Shown here piece by piece: positions 24,733 through 33,404 of a DNA stretch of 64,000 nucleotides. Under the pieces are notes generated by a model, which was not told the origin of the DNA, made no database searches, and was given only the letters and a program-made list of their open reading frames with translations. This DNA is from Williamsia sp. 1135 (lineage in GTDB: Bacteria; Actinomycetota; Actinomycetes; Mycobacteriales; Mycobacteriaceae), in NCBI RefSeq assembly GCF_002095395.1, contig NZ_MJEI01000088.1, forward strand, positions 1 to 64,000. The letters are read 5' to 3'. The translations under genes were made by a program, and so were the position numbers. Position 1 is the first letter of the stretch, and each line of letters begins with the position of its first letter.

Positions 24733-25677
24733 TCAGGCGGGGGCCGTGGCCAGCGCTTCGCGTTCGTTCCGCTCGGCGAGCTCCCGGATCGCCTCAGCAG
24801 ACTCGGCGGCCGTGTCGCGTCGGTACTGGATCAGGGAGTAGATGAATGCCCCTACCCAGACCGCGATGATGATCGAGTAGATGACCCAGCGTGCGCCGGT
24901 GTCCAGCGCGAAGCCGTCTTTGCCGATGATCGTGCGGGTGTTGGTCAGGATGATGAGGCCGCCGACGCTGGCACCGAGCAGTCGGGGTGGGAAGTGCCGG
25001 ACGAGAAACGCCGCGATGGGTGCGGCGATCACACCGCCGACCAGGATGGCCGCCGCGTAACCGAAGTTGATGCCTTCACCGCTGAGATTGGTGAGGAATC
25101 CGATGGACGCGGCCACGGCGATGATAAACTCGCTGGTGTCGATCGTGCCGATGACCTTGCGCGGTTCCATACGGCCGGAGGCGAGGAGCGCGGGCGTGCC
25201 AACCGGCCCCCAGCCACCTCCGCCGGTGGCGTCGATGAAACCGCCGAAGACCCCGAGTGGCGTCAGGAACCGGTGCCGCAGCGGCTTTCCGAGGTTCGTC
25301 GTGTTGATGCCGCGGAAGGTGAACCGGACCAGGACGTAGATGCCCAGCAATAGCAGGATCGTCGCCATGAGCGGCTTCGCGACGTCGGTGGGCAGATTCG
25401 AGACGAAGGTGGCCCCGAGGTAGGCGCCGATGCCGCCAGGGATCCCGATCTTTGCGACGACCTTCCAATCGACGTTGCCGAACCGCCAGTGCGAGAACCC
25501 GGACACCAGGGACGTGCCGATCTCGGCGAGATGCACCGTCGCGCTCACGGCTGCCGGTGACAGCGTGGTCAAGGCGAGCAGGAAGGTGGTCGCGGTGACG
25601 CCGAACGCCATGCCGAGGCTGCCGTCCACGAGTTGACTGAACAGCCCTACGAAGGCGACGACAAGCAGGGTGGGCAT
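24733..25677 (-). CDS. TauE/SafE family sulfite/anion exporter
   Basis: A 314-residue membrane protein with about eight helices and the duplicated TauE/SafE pattern: FVGLFSQLVDGSLGMAFGVT in the first half and FGGFIDATGGGGWGPVGTPA in the second. Relatives export sulfite, sulfoacetate or other organic sulfur anions. In a window with desulfonation-type monooxygenases a sulfite-export role is reasonable but inferred. The ATG at 25677 has CCGGAGG six bases upstream. The SD is complementary to a segment 80 bases further 5' (see 25678-25771). Confidence 0.85.
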   Translation of the reverse strand: MPTLLVVAFVGLFSQLVDGSLGMAFGVTATTFLLALTTLSPAAVSATVHLAEIGTSLVSGFSHWRFGNVDWKVVAKIGIPGGIGAYLGATFVSNLPTDVAKPLMATILLLLGIYVLVRFTFRGINTTNLGKPLRHRFLTPLGVFGGFIDATGGGGWGPVGTPALLASGRMEPRKVIGTIDTSEFIIAVAASIGFLTNLSGEGINFGYAAAILVGGVIAAPIAAFLVRHFPPRLLGASVGGLIILTNTRTIIGKDGFALDTGARWVIYSIIIAVWVGAFIYSLIQYRRDTAAESAEAIRELAERNEREALATAPA

Positions 25678-25771
25678 GAAACCTCCGGAGGGGTGTGGTG
25701 GCGCTGAGCGGCACGGGTAACCGACTTGTCTGAGCTTGTATAACAACCACGAGACTGCGGCCGGAGGTTTC
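25678..25771 (-). promoter_or_regulatory. possible Shine-Dalgarno-masking leader of the TauE/SafE gene
   Basis: On the minus strand CCGGAGGTTTC (25688-25678), the ribosome binding site directly before the ATG, is the exact complement of GAAACCTCCGG (25771-25761). The two 11-nt stretches are 72 bases apart. Pairing would close off translation, so the leader could be a riboswitch, attenuator or thermosensor. No known aptamer class is recognised in the intervening 72 bases. Confidence 0.5.
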
Positions 25772-25903
25772 GGCGCACCGTGATTTTCTCGGCGGCCAAC
25801 GCTGGACAACGCGACCCGGGCGTGGTTGCGGAGGTGAGCCGCCCGCACTGCTGTTCGAAAACTGCAGGTAGAAGGGTCGCGAACTCTTCGCTACGGTGTC
25901 TAG

Positions 25904-27418
25904 ATGGCTTCACCCACCGTCTCCGACTCGAACGACCTGACTCCAGACGTCGTCGATGACAAGGGGCCGGCGCCTGTCGATGCTCGCGCCGGCGAAAATC
26001 TCTATTGGGGTCGACGGGCCGCGGCACGCCTGCAGCTGTCGTCGTGGCAGGCACCCTGGGTGGTGGCGCTCGCGACCTTCGCGATCACCGCGACCCTCTA
26101 CATCGTCTACGCCGTGAGGCGGTATGAACGGCTCGGGTTCACCGGCTGGGACCTGGGGATCTTCACGCAGGCGGTCAAGGCGTACAGCCGCTTCGAGTCA
26201 CCGATGGTGCCTCTGGAGGGCACCGACATCAATTTGATGGGCGACCACTTCCAACCCTGGATCGCGCTCATCGGCCCGCTGTATCGACTGTGCCCGTCCC
26301 CGATCACGTTGCTGATCGTGCAAGCTCTTCTGTTCGCCGTTGCCGCGATCCCGATTGTCCGGCTCGCCACCAGGCAACTGGACGTCGTGATCGGGGTCCT
26401 GATCGCGATCGCCTACGGTCTCGCGTGGGGCGTGGCGCACGCGTTGGCGTTCGACTTCCACGAGATCGCCCTCGCGGTACCATTGATGGCCTTCTCGCTC
26501 GTGGCGTTGGTAGAGGAGCGTTGGCGAGCAGCATTGCTGTACGCACTGCCGTTGGTGTTCTGCAAAGAAGATCTCGGACTGACGGTTGTTGTGGTTGCGG
26601 CTGTCGTCGCATTGCGCTGCGGATCGCGGACGTACCGGTGGGCTGCAGCGACCGCGGTCTGGGGTCTGGTCTGGACCGTGCTCGCGGCGAAGGTGATCGT
26701 GCCGGCCTTCAGCAGTGCCGACTACTCGTACGGATCGAAGTTCGCGGAGTCGCCCGCAGAGGGTGTTCGCGAATTGGTGCTCGGGTTCGCCGCCGGAGAC
26801 GCCAGGGCCTCCACCGCCTTCATGCTCCTCGTCATCACGGTGTTCCTCGCGGTTCGCTCACCGATCGCACTCGTCGCGATCCCGACCATCGCGTGGCGGT
26901 TCTGGAGCACCAATCATCTCTACTGGTCCGACGACTACCACTACGACGCCATCCTGATGCCGGTCGTGTTCGTCGCGATGATCGACGCGTTGATGACCTT
27001 GCGCAGGCGTGGCTGCTCGCGCCGGGTGCTGACCGGGTTCGCCGCGGGCGCCGCGGTGATCGCAGTGGTGCTGACCGCGGGTGGCCCTCTGCACCGACTG
27101 GCCGAACGCGACTTCTATACCCCGGCCACCGCCGCACAGGCAGTTGCGGCGCTCGAAGAGCAGATACCGGCCGGAGCATCGGTGGCCGCCACCAACAACA
27201 TCGCACCGCAATTGGTGGCCGACCACGAGGTGACACTCTTCCCGCGGCTCGACCGGGATCGGTCCATTCCGCAGTGGATCATGGCGGACACCAACACCTA
27301 TGGCATGTTCCCGACCAGTCCGCAGGGTGTGCGGGACGCCCTCGAGAAGGTCGAGAACGGTCGCCAGTACCGCGAGGTCGCCGAGCGGGGCGGGGTCGTG
27401 TTGCTCGAGCGACGTTGA
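25904..27418 (+). CDS. DUF2079 multi-pass membrane protein
   Basis: A 504-residue protein with about ten hydrophobic helices. DUF2079 signatures: GFTGWDLGIFTQAVKAYSRF followed by the D-x-x-LMGDHFQPWIALIGPLY motif, and the GT-C-fold-like DDYHYDAILMPV loop. The C-terminal soluble segment (ALEEQIPAGASVAATNNIAP, LFPRLDRDRSIPQWIM) is also family-typical. DUF2079 proteins resemble GT-C glycosyltransferases or mannosyltransferases; activity here is not established. The ATG at 25904 gives a roughly 45-residue cytoplasmic N-terminus. Confidence 0.82.
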   Translation: MASPTVSDSNDLTPDVVDDKGPAPVDARAGENLYWGRRAAARLQLSSWQAPWVVALATFAITATLYIVYAVRRYERLGFTGWDLGIFTQAVKAYSRFESPMVPLEGTDINLMGDHFQPWIALIGPLYRLCPSPITLLIVQALLFAVAAIPIVRLATRQLDVVIGVLIAIAYGLAWGVAHALAFDFHEIALAVPLMAFSLVALVEERWRAALLYALPLVFCKEDLGLTVVVVAAVVALRCGSRTYRWAAATAVWGLVWTVLAAKVIVPAFSSADYSYGSKFAESPAEGVRELVLGFAAGDARASTAFMLLVITVFLAVRSPIALVAIPTIAWRFWSTNHLYWSDDYHYDAILMPVVFVAMIDALMTLRRRGCSRRVLTGFAAGAAVIAVVLTAGGPLHRLAERDFYTPATAAQAVAALEEQIPAGASVAATNNIAPQLVADHEVTLFPRLDRDRSIPQWIMADTNTYGMFPTSPQGVRDALEKVENGRQYREVAERGGVVLLERR

Positions 27419-27439
27419 CCCTGACCACCGTTCACGGCC

Positions 27440-29473
27440 TCAGCGGCTCAACTTCTCCCACAGGAACTCGTAGGCCAGAGCGGACTTGAACGCCGCCTGT
27501 TTGTTGTCGGCTGCACCGCCGTGCCCGCCCTCGATGTTCTCGTAATAGCTCACCGTGTGGCCGTACTCCTCGAGGCGGGCGACGAACTTTCGTGCGTGTC
27601 CCGGGTGGACCCGGTCGTCGCGCGTCGAGGTGGTCATCAGGAGTTCAGGGTAGGTCGCGTCTTCACGGAGCAGTTGGTAGGGAGAATATTCGGAGATGAA
27701 CGCCCACTGCTCCGGGTCGTCCGGATCGCCGTATTCCGCCACCCATGAGGCCCCGGCGAGCAGCAGGTGATAGCGCTTCATGTCCAGCAGCGGGACCTGG
27801 CACACGAGTGCGCCGAAGAGCTCGGGGTAGCTCGTGAGCATCACTCCCATGAGCAACCCGCCATTCGATCCACCCTGTGCCGCCAGCTGTTTCGGAGTGG
27901 TGAGTCCGCGATCGACCAGGTTCTTTGCGACACTGGCGAAATCCTCGTAGACGAGATGACGCCCGGCGAGTTGCGCCTGGGTGTGCCAGGTCGGCCCGTA
28001 CTCCCCGCCGCCCCGGATGTTCGCGATCACGTAGATTCCGCCCCGCTCGATCCAGCTGCGTCCCGAGATCGCGCCGTATGCGGGTGTCATCGAGTTCTCG
28101 AATCCGCCGTAACCGTAGAGCAGGGTTGGCCCGGTGTTGACGTCATCCCGCTTGACGACGAAATACGGCACCTGGGTGCCGTCATCGGACGTGGCGAAGT
28201 ACTGTGACGCAGTCACATTCGCGGTGTCGAAGAGGGCAGGCGACTGCTTGATGGGCGCGACACCGTCTGTGCTCGACCCGTGCAGCAGGCTCGGAGGCGT
28301 GGTGAAACTGCTCGCCGACAAGAACAGTTCGTCACTGTGATCGGGATCGGTGTCGAGGACACCGATGGTCGCCAATTCCGGTAGACCTGCGAGCTCGGAA
28401 ACACTCCAGTCGTCGACGCTCAGCAACCGGAGTTCGGTCTGCACGTCTCGCAGGGTCACCAGTACCAGATGCGCGGACGTGAACGAGAAGTTCTGCAGAC
28501 TCGTGTGCGCATCGGGCGAGAACAGCACCGTCGCATCGCGACTGCCGCTCTTGTAGGTGTCATAGTCGAATACCAGTAGGGTCCCGGTCGGGTAGGTGGT
28601 CTGTTCGTCGAGCCGCCACGGCGACCGGGTGAAGATCAGAAGCCAGTTCCGATGGACGCTCGTGTGCGCGTCGCTGGGGACATCGATCAGAGTGATCGCG
28701 TCGCCGTCGAGTTCGTAGAATTCTTGGTTGAAGAAGTCCGTCGACCGGATGAGGAAGTGACGCTCGAATCCGATCGTGTCGTCGTACATCGCCTGCACGG
28801 CCACGTCTTCGACGGCGCCGGTGTACACCACCGGAGCCTGTTCCAAGGGCGTACCGCGGGTCCAGCGTTTGACCACGCGCGGATAACCGGAGTTGGTCAG
28901 TGCGGAGCCACCATCGGGTTGGTCGCCGAAGTCGGTGCCGACGTAGACGGTGTCCTCGTCGATCCAACCGATGTCGGACTTGTTCTCGGGCAACGTGAAT
29001 CCACCATCGTCGGCGGTGATCCACGTCCGTGTGACCATGTCGAACTCGCGGACGATCGATGCGTCGGCACCTCCCCGCGAGAGCAGGATGAGTGCGCGGC
29101 GGTGATCGGGGCGCAGCACCAGAGCGCCTTTCCACACCCAGTTCTCGTCCTCGTCGGCGGCGACGGTGTCGAGGTTGATCAGCACGTCCCATTCCGGGGC
29201 GTCGGTACGGTACTGCTCCAGGGTGGTGCGACGCCACAGGCCTCGGGGATTGGCGGCGTCGCGCCAGTAGTTGTACAGGTACTCGCCGCGGCGGCGGACG
29301 TACGCGATGCGGTCGTCGGTGTCGAGAACCTCCAACGCGCCGGACTGCAGGTCGGAAAACCTCGTCGATGTGGTCAACGTGTCGATGGTCGGCTGATTGT
29401 GCTCGCGGACCCAGGCCAGGGCCTTGTCGCCGGTCACATCTTCGAGCCAGAGGTAGGGATCGGAATCACTCAC
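27440..29473 (-). CDS. prolyl oligopeptidase family serine peptidase (S9A), Rv0457c-like
   Basis: A 677-residue enzyme with an N-terminal beta-propeller and C-terminal alpha/beta-hydrolase domain. The nucleophile Ser is in AAQGGSNGGLLMGVM, the Asp in STRDDRVHPGHARKF and the His in NIEGGHGGAADN. The N-terminus DPYLWLEDVTGDKALAWVRE is typical of S9A. No signal peptide, so probably cytosolic, cleaving short Pro-containing peptides. The GTG at 29473 is preferred to the extended frame from 29503. It starts the block syntenic with M. tuberculosis Rv0457c-Rv0477. Confidence 0.93.
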   Translation of the reverse strand: MSDSDPYLWLEDVTGDKALAWVREHNQPTIDTLTTSTRFSDLQSGALEVLDTDDRIAYVRRRGEYLYNYWRDAANPRGLWRRTTLEQYRTDAPEWDVLINLDTVAADEDENWVWKGALVLRPDHRRALILLSRGGADASIVREFDMVTRTWITADDGGFTLPENKSDIGWIDEDTVYVGTDFGDQPDGGSALTNSGYPRVVKRWTRGTPLEQAPVVYTGAVEDVAVQAMYDDTIGFERHFLIRSTDFFNQEFYELDGDAITLIDVPSDAHTSVHRNWLLIFTRSPWRLDEQTTYPTGTLLVFDYDTYKSGSRDATVLFSPDAHTSLQNFSFTSAHLVLVTLRDVQTELRLLSVDDWSVSELAGLPELATIGVLDTDPDHSDELFLSASSFTTPPSLLHGSSTDGVAPIKQSPALFDTANVTASQYFATSDDGTQVPYFVVKRDDVNTGPTLLYGYGGFENSMTPAYGAISGRSWIERGGIYVIANIRGGGEYGPTWHTQAQLAGRHLVYEDFASVAKNLVDRGLTTPKQLAAQGGSNGGLLMGVMLTSYPELFGALVCQVPLLDMKRYHLLLAGASWVAEYGDPDDPEQWAFISEYSPYQLLREDATYPELLMTTSTRDDRVHPGHARKFVARLEEYGHTVSYYENIEGGHGGAADNKQAAFKSALAYEFLWEKLSR

Positions 29474-29510
29474 GCCGACCAGTCTGCCGCAACGGTTCAC
29501 CACCGGGCAG

Positions 29511-30443
29511 TCAGGGAGTCGAGGGAGGATTCTGCAGATGCCCGGCGAGGACGGCCAGGTTCATGGTGAGTATCTCGAGTGCGAGGGCCTGATCGACGGT
29601 GTCCAGGACGTCGCCCGCTGTGTGCACGTCGGTATTCGCGCGGTCGTCGGCCTCGATGATGAGAACCGCCGGGAGTCCGGCATCGATGAACGGGACGTGA
29701 TCACTGGCGAACGGGTTCAGCGACGTGGTCACCTCCAGCGCCGTCCAGGTGCCTGCAGCAGCGACGAGTTCGGACATCAAGGTCTTCGATGCTGGGCCGC
29801 CCTCGATCATGACTCCGGGCTGCGCGGTGTTCCTCCTGCCGATCATGTCCATGTTGATGATCGCGCGCAGGCGAGCTCTGGTCTCGGTGTCGAGGCCGCC
29901 GACGTAGTCGAGGCTCCCGAGTAATCCCTGTTCCTCTCCGCCGAACAGGATCAGCACGACATCGTTCGACCAGTCCCTGCCGGCGAGGACGCGGCCGAGT
30001 TCGAGGACGCCCGCCGATCCACTGGCATTGTCGTCGGCACCCGGCGCGGGAAGGGATCGGCCTTCCTGGTTCACCGAATCGAGATGCGCGGTGACCGCGA
30101 CGAGTCCCCGCGGGGCCGCGCCGGTTCCGGTGCGGTGGGCGAGCAGGTTCTCACTCCGGCCGTCTCCGACGGCGATGGGACTGCGGGTCACGGAGTAGCC
30201 CAGACCGGCGAGCTCGGTGGCGGCAAAGGACATCACCGCAGCGAACTCCGGGCTCAGGGAGTGGCGGGTGGTCGGGGCCGCGATCGTCGTCAGGTACCGC
30301 GCGTAGTGCGCAGGGGACAGGGTCGCGACGAGTGTGGCCAGCTCCGGATCCCGGGCGCCCTCCACCTTTGGCGGATGCTCGAGCGGCGACAGTTTGATCC
30401 GCCCGGTATCCGATCGGCGACAAGTTTTCTCGTGCTCGATCAC
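29511..30443 (-). CDS. M28-family zinc aminopeptidase
   Basis: A 310-residue metallopeptidase with two-zinc ligands visible in order: His/Asp in VAVTAHLDSVN, Asp in PAPGADDNASGSAGVLELGR, Glu-Glu in LILFGGEEQGLLGSLDYVGG, Asp in INMDMIGRRN and a final His in HTAGDVLDT. There is no signal peptide. The GTG start overlaps the stop of the 81-residue gene by four bases (30440-30443), so it is translated with it. It lies in an operon with an M43 protease. Confidence 0.88.
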   Translation of the reverse strand: MIEHEKTCRRSDTGRIKLSPLEHPPKVEGARDPELATLVATLSPAHYARYLTTIAAPTTRHSLSPEFAAVMSFAATELAGLGYSVTRSPIAVGDGRSENLLAHRTGTGAAPRGLVAVTAHLDSVNQEGRSLPAPGADDNASGSAGVLELGRVLAGRDWSNDVVLILFGGEEQGLLGSLDYVGGLDTETRARLRAIINMDMIGRRNTAQPGVMIEGGPASKTLMSELVAAAGTWTALEVTTSLNPFASDHVPFIDAGLPAVLIIEADDRANTDVHTAGDVLDTVDQALALEILTMNLAVLAGHLQNPPSTP

Positions 30444-30685
30444 AGTCGGCGTATCTCGAGTCGGTCATCGGCCTGATGGACGACTTCGAGGGATGCGCCG
30501 GAAGCGTGCGCCGCGCGGCTCGGGGTGTCGTCGCGCCCCAGTCCGAGCTCGACGACGGTGCCGTCCGGGTCGAGCTCGAGTCCGCGACGTCCCCGGGCCG
30601 GCGGGAAGCCGAAGCCGTCGGGCCTGTAGACGGCGACGTCGTCGTGGTCTTCCTCGAAGGAGTGCCACCAGGTCTGGGCGGTCAT
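30440..30685 (-). CDS. small protein in metallopeptidase operon
   Basis: An 81-residue acidic protein (TWWHSFEEDHDDVAVYRPDG, then FGFPPARGRRGLELDPDGTV). It begins six bases after the M43 protease stop and its own stop overlaps the M28 start by four bases. The N-terminus WWHSFEED followed by DVAVYRP and a predicted beta-rich body resembles short actinobacterial proteins that accompany metallopeptidases; I know no assigned function. An inhibitor or chaperone for a neighbouring protease is possible. Confidence 0.65.
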   Translation of the reverse strand: MTAQTWWHSFEEDHDDVAVYRPDGFGFPPARGRRGLELDPDGTVVELGLGRDDTPSRAAHASGASLEVVHQADDRLEIRRL

Positions 30686-30691
30686 GGTCAG

Positions 30692-31627
30692 CTACCTCGT
30701 CGTAGTCGGCATGGGCGCCCGCAGTGATGACCGGGCGGTCTCGAGGCAGGTGCGCATGCGGCTGACCTGCCCGACTGTGAACATGACCATCGTGTCGTCG
30801 TCGACATAGTCCATATAGTCCATGAACAGATCGCCCGAGGGCCCGTTGTTGCAGCTGACCTTGGGAAAGGTTGGCTTGCCGGTGTTCTCCGAACCCTGAT
30901 TGGGGGTATCGGAGACCTCATCGGTGCCGCCGCAGCCACTACCGTCGTCGCCCCAGATGTGGAACAAGTTGAGGTAGTGGCCGACCTCGTGTGTCGCTGT
31001 TCGACCGAGGTTGAACGGTTCTGTGGCCGTTCCTGTGGTCCCGAATGCGGTGTGGGTGATCACCACGCCGTCGGTGTCTTTCGGGCCGCCGGGGAACTGC
31101 GCGTAGCCGAGGAGCCCGCCGCGGAGCTGGCCCACCCACATGTTGAGGTAACGGTCGGCAGGCCAGGCGTCGGCGCCGCCGCTGTCGCTGTATTTGATCG
31201 CGTTGTCGGTGCCGAAGGAACTCTGGGTCGTCGAGGTGCGGGTGATCCCCGACGTCGGATCGCCGTCGGGGTCGACGGTCGCCAGGACGAACTCGATCTT
31301 GGCGTCGCCGACGAGGTCGGAGAAGACCTCGGGCACGGCCGCCAGGTCTGCGTTGGTCGCCCGGTAGTCGTGGTTGAGGACCTCGATCTGGCTGACCACC
31401 TGGTCTTCAGAGATGTTCTCGGCGTCGGTACGGGCCACGACGTGCACGACCACGGGGATCTGGACCACCTCTTCGGTGGTCCGCTCCAGCCGCTGGAAGT
31501 CCCTGGTGGTGTTCTCCAGGTCGGCCCGGGCGCGGCGGTATTGCGACGAGTCGGTCAGCAGCCGGCGGTGCTCGGCCATGGCCCCACACGTGCGGCGGGC
31601 CGGGGGTTCGATGTTCGTCATGTGCAT
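30692..31627 (-). CDS. M43-type (pappalysin/ulilysin-like) zinc metallopeptidase
   Basis: A 311-residue protein with the extended zinc motif HEVGHYLNLFH (HExxHxxGxxH type) and a downstream Met-turn region in LFMDYMDYVDDDTMVMFTVG, as in MEROPS M43. The N-terminal 60 residues before IPVVVHVVARTDAENI may be a propeptide. No signal peptide is visible, yet relatives are secreted, which is odd. Cys residues CGGTDEVSDTP and VSCNNGPSGD fit the conserved disulfide/calcium region of cytophagalysin/ulilysin. It heads a three-gene operon. Confidence 0.85.
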   Translation of the reverse strand: MHMTNIEPPARRTCGAMAEHRRLLTDSSQYRRARADLENTTRDFQRLERTTEEVVQIPVVVHVVARTDAENISEDQVVSQIEVLNHDYRATNADLAAVPEVFSDLVGDAKIEFVLATVDPDGDPTSGITRTSTTQSSFGTDNAIKYSDSGGADAWPADRYLNMWVGQLRGGLLGYAQFPGGPKDTDGVVITHTAFGTTGTATEPFNLGRTATHEVGHYLNLFHIWGDDGSGCGGTDEVSDTPNQGSENTGKPTFPKVSCNNGPSGDLFMDYMDYVDDDTMVMFTVGQVSRMRTCLETARSSLRAPMPTTTR

Positions 31628-31648
31628 CAGACGCCCCGGGAGCGATCT

Positions 31649-31733
31649 CGGTTCCCCACCACCCCGATCTTGGTGGGTTTTGGCGCAGTCGAGCTGGGGT
31701 TTTGATCACCAGAACCCACCAATTCGGGAACCG
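31649..31733. repeat. nested inverted repeat in the divergent promoter region
   Basis: The outer arms CGGTTCCC (31649-31656) and GGGAACCG (31726-31733) enclose inner arms TTGGTGGGTTTTGG (31670-31683) and CCAGAACCCACCAA (31709-31722, one mismatch). The region separates the M43 protease gene (minus) and the YCII gene (plus), so it may be an operator or part of the mirror-element family described in the findings. Confidence 0.55.
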
Positions 31734-31807
31734 TGTCGATTCGAGCGGACGTCGATCGTCATCACTGTGCAAGCGACAATGAGCAAAGAAACCAGAAGGA
31801 GAACATC

Positions 31808-32176
31808 ATGCGCTACTCACTACTGTTGAACAACGCCGAACCGGCCGAGGGCGAGATTCCGGCGAAGGCGATCGAAGAGATGCAGGAGGCCTTCGGTGTC
31901 TACGGCAGGGCGCTCGAGTCGGCAGGCGTCCTCGTCGCCGGCGAGATCCTGCAACCGGTGGCCGCGAGCACCACGGTCACGTTGCGGAACGGAAGCGTGC
32001 AGGTGCAGGACGGACCGTTCGCCGATACCAAGGAAGCGTTGGCCGGGGTCTTCGTGATCGACGTTCCCGACCTCGACGCGGCGCTGGCGTGGGCGGAGAA
32101 GTGCCCGGGTGCGCAGTACGGCGTGATCGAGGTGCGTCCGGTCGCCATCTCGCTGATCGACGGCGCCTGGCGTTGA
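31808..32176 (+). CDS. YCII-related (DGPF) protein
   Basis: A 122-residue alpha/beta dimeric protein. The signature DGPFADTKEALAGVFVIDV defines the DGPF subgroup; the N-terminus MRYSLLLNNAEPAEG and ALAWAEKCPGAQYGVIEVRP are typical. It precedes the sigma factor gene by four bases, the arrangement seen for ECF42 sigma factors, where the DGPF protein is a conserved partner. The ATG at 31808 has AAGGAGAAC upstream. The biochemical role in such pairs is unresolved. Confidence 0.88.
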   Translation: MRYSLLLNNAEPAEGEIPAKAIEEMQEAFGVYGRALESAGVLVAGEILQPVAASTTVTLRNGSVQVQDGPFADTKEALAGVFVIDVPDLDAALAWAEKCPGAQYGVIEVRPVAISLIDGAWR

Positions 32177-32180
32177 GCCG

Positions 32181-33404
32181 ATGACCGATTCCGATGCGAG
32201 GGTGCGGGCCGCGCAGGCTGCCCGAACGTCGTACGGGCGGTTGCTGGCGTTGCTCGCGGCGGCCGACGGTGACGTACCCGCCGCGGAGGACGCGCTCTCG
32301 GATGCGTTCGAGCGGGCGCTCACGCGGTGGCCGGTTGACGGGACACCGGACAATCCCGACGGCTGGATCCTGACCGTTGCCCGGAACCGGCAGCGGGATC
32401 GCTGGAAGTCGGCATCGCATCGGACGTCGGTGGAGATCGATCCCGACCGCGACTGCGGCGCACACCTCGACGCCATCGACCCCGACGCGATACCGGACAG
32501 GCGCCTCGCGTTGATGCTCGTGTGCGCGCATCCCGCGATCAACCCGGCAGTGCACACCCCGCTGATGCTGAACACCGTGCTCGGTTTCACCGCCGAACAG
32601 ATCGGACGTGCGTTCGCGATTCCGTCGAAAACTCTTGCCGCCCGCCTGGTCCGGGCAAAACGCCGGATCAAGGATGCTCGGATCCCGTTCCGGATACCCG
32701 ACCGTGACGTCCTGCCCGGCCGGATGCCCGCCGTCCTCGAAGCCGTCTACGGAGCCCATGCCATCGACTGGCACAGCAGTGGCACCGAGGTCCGCGAGTC
32801 GCTGACGACCGAGTCTTCGTACTTGGCCCAGACGCTGGTGGACGTGGCTCCGGGTGACGCCGAGGCGCTCGGACTCGCCGCGCTGATCTGGCTGTCGAAT
32901 GCGCGTCTGCCCGCCAGATTCGACACCGTGGGCAATCTCGTCCCGCTGCCGGAGCAGGATGTCGCGCTGTGGGACGGTGCCTTGATCGACCGCGGTATCG
33001 AGCTCCTGCGGGCCGCCCATCCGCTGGGTGATCTCGGTAGATACCAGCTCGAGGCCGCCATGCAGGCCGTGCACGTCGCACGCCGGGACACGGGGACCAC
33101 CGACTGGCCGACGCTGCGGGATCTGCACCAAACGCTCGACGCGGTGGCACCGAGCCTGGGCGGAACAGTCGCGTTCGCTGTGGTGACCGCCGAGATCGAC
33201 GGGCCGGCGGCAGGGCTCGAACTGCTCGACGCCATCGGCGACGAGTCGGCGCATTTCCAGCCCGCATGGAGTGCCCGGGCGCACCTGCTGGACCGCCTCG
33301 GCAGACGCGAGGACGCGATCACCGCGTTCGACAAAGCGATCTCCCTGACCACCGATCCCGCCGAACGCGGCCATCTCGTGGCGCGGCGAGAGGGTTTGAG
33401 CTAG
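32181..33404 (+). CDS. ECF sigma factor with long C-terminal extension (ECF42-like)
   Basis: A 407-residue protein. Sigma region 2 is in the first 90 residues (AAEDALSDAFERALTRWPVD, NPDGWILTVARNRQRDRWKS), and region 4 in LNTVLGFTAEQIGRAFAIPS followed by KTLAARLVRAKRRIKDA. The remaining roughly 220 residues are a helical tail with TPR-like repeats (AWSARAHLLDRLGRREDAIT). No anti-sigma gene is adjacent. Domain order and the YCII/DGPF gene upstream fit group ECF42, in which the extension controls activity. The stop overlaps the convergent flavin oxidoreductase stop by four bases. Confidence 0.88.
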   Translation: MTDSDARVRAAQAARTSYGRLLALLAAADGDVPAAEDALSDAFERALTRWPVDGTPDNPDGWILTVARNRQRDRWKSASHRTSVEIDPDRDCGAHLDAIDPDAIPDRRLALMLVCAHPAINPAVHTPLMLNTVLGFTAEQIGRAFAIPSKTLAARLVRAKRRIKDARIPFRIPDRDVLPGRMPAVLEAVYGAHAIDWHSSGTEVRESLTTESSYLAQTLVDVAPGDAEALGLAALIWLSNARLPARFDTVGNLVPLPEQDVALWDGALIDRGIELLRAAHPLGDLGRYQLEAAMQAVHVARRDTGTTDWPTLRDLHQTLDAVAPSLGGTVAFAVVTAEIDGPAAGLELLDAIGDESAHFQPAWSARAHLLDRLGRREDAITAFDKAISLTTDPAERGHLVARREGLS

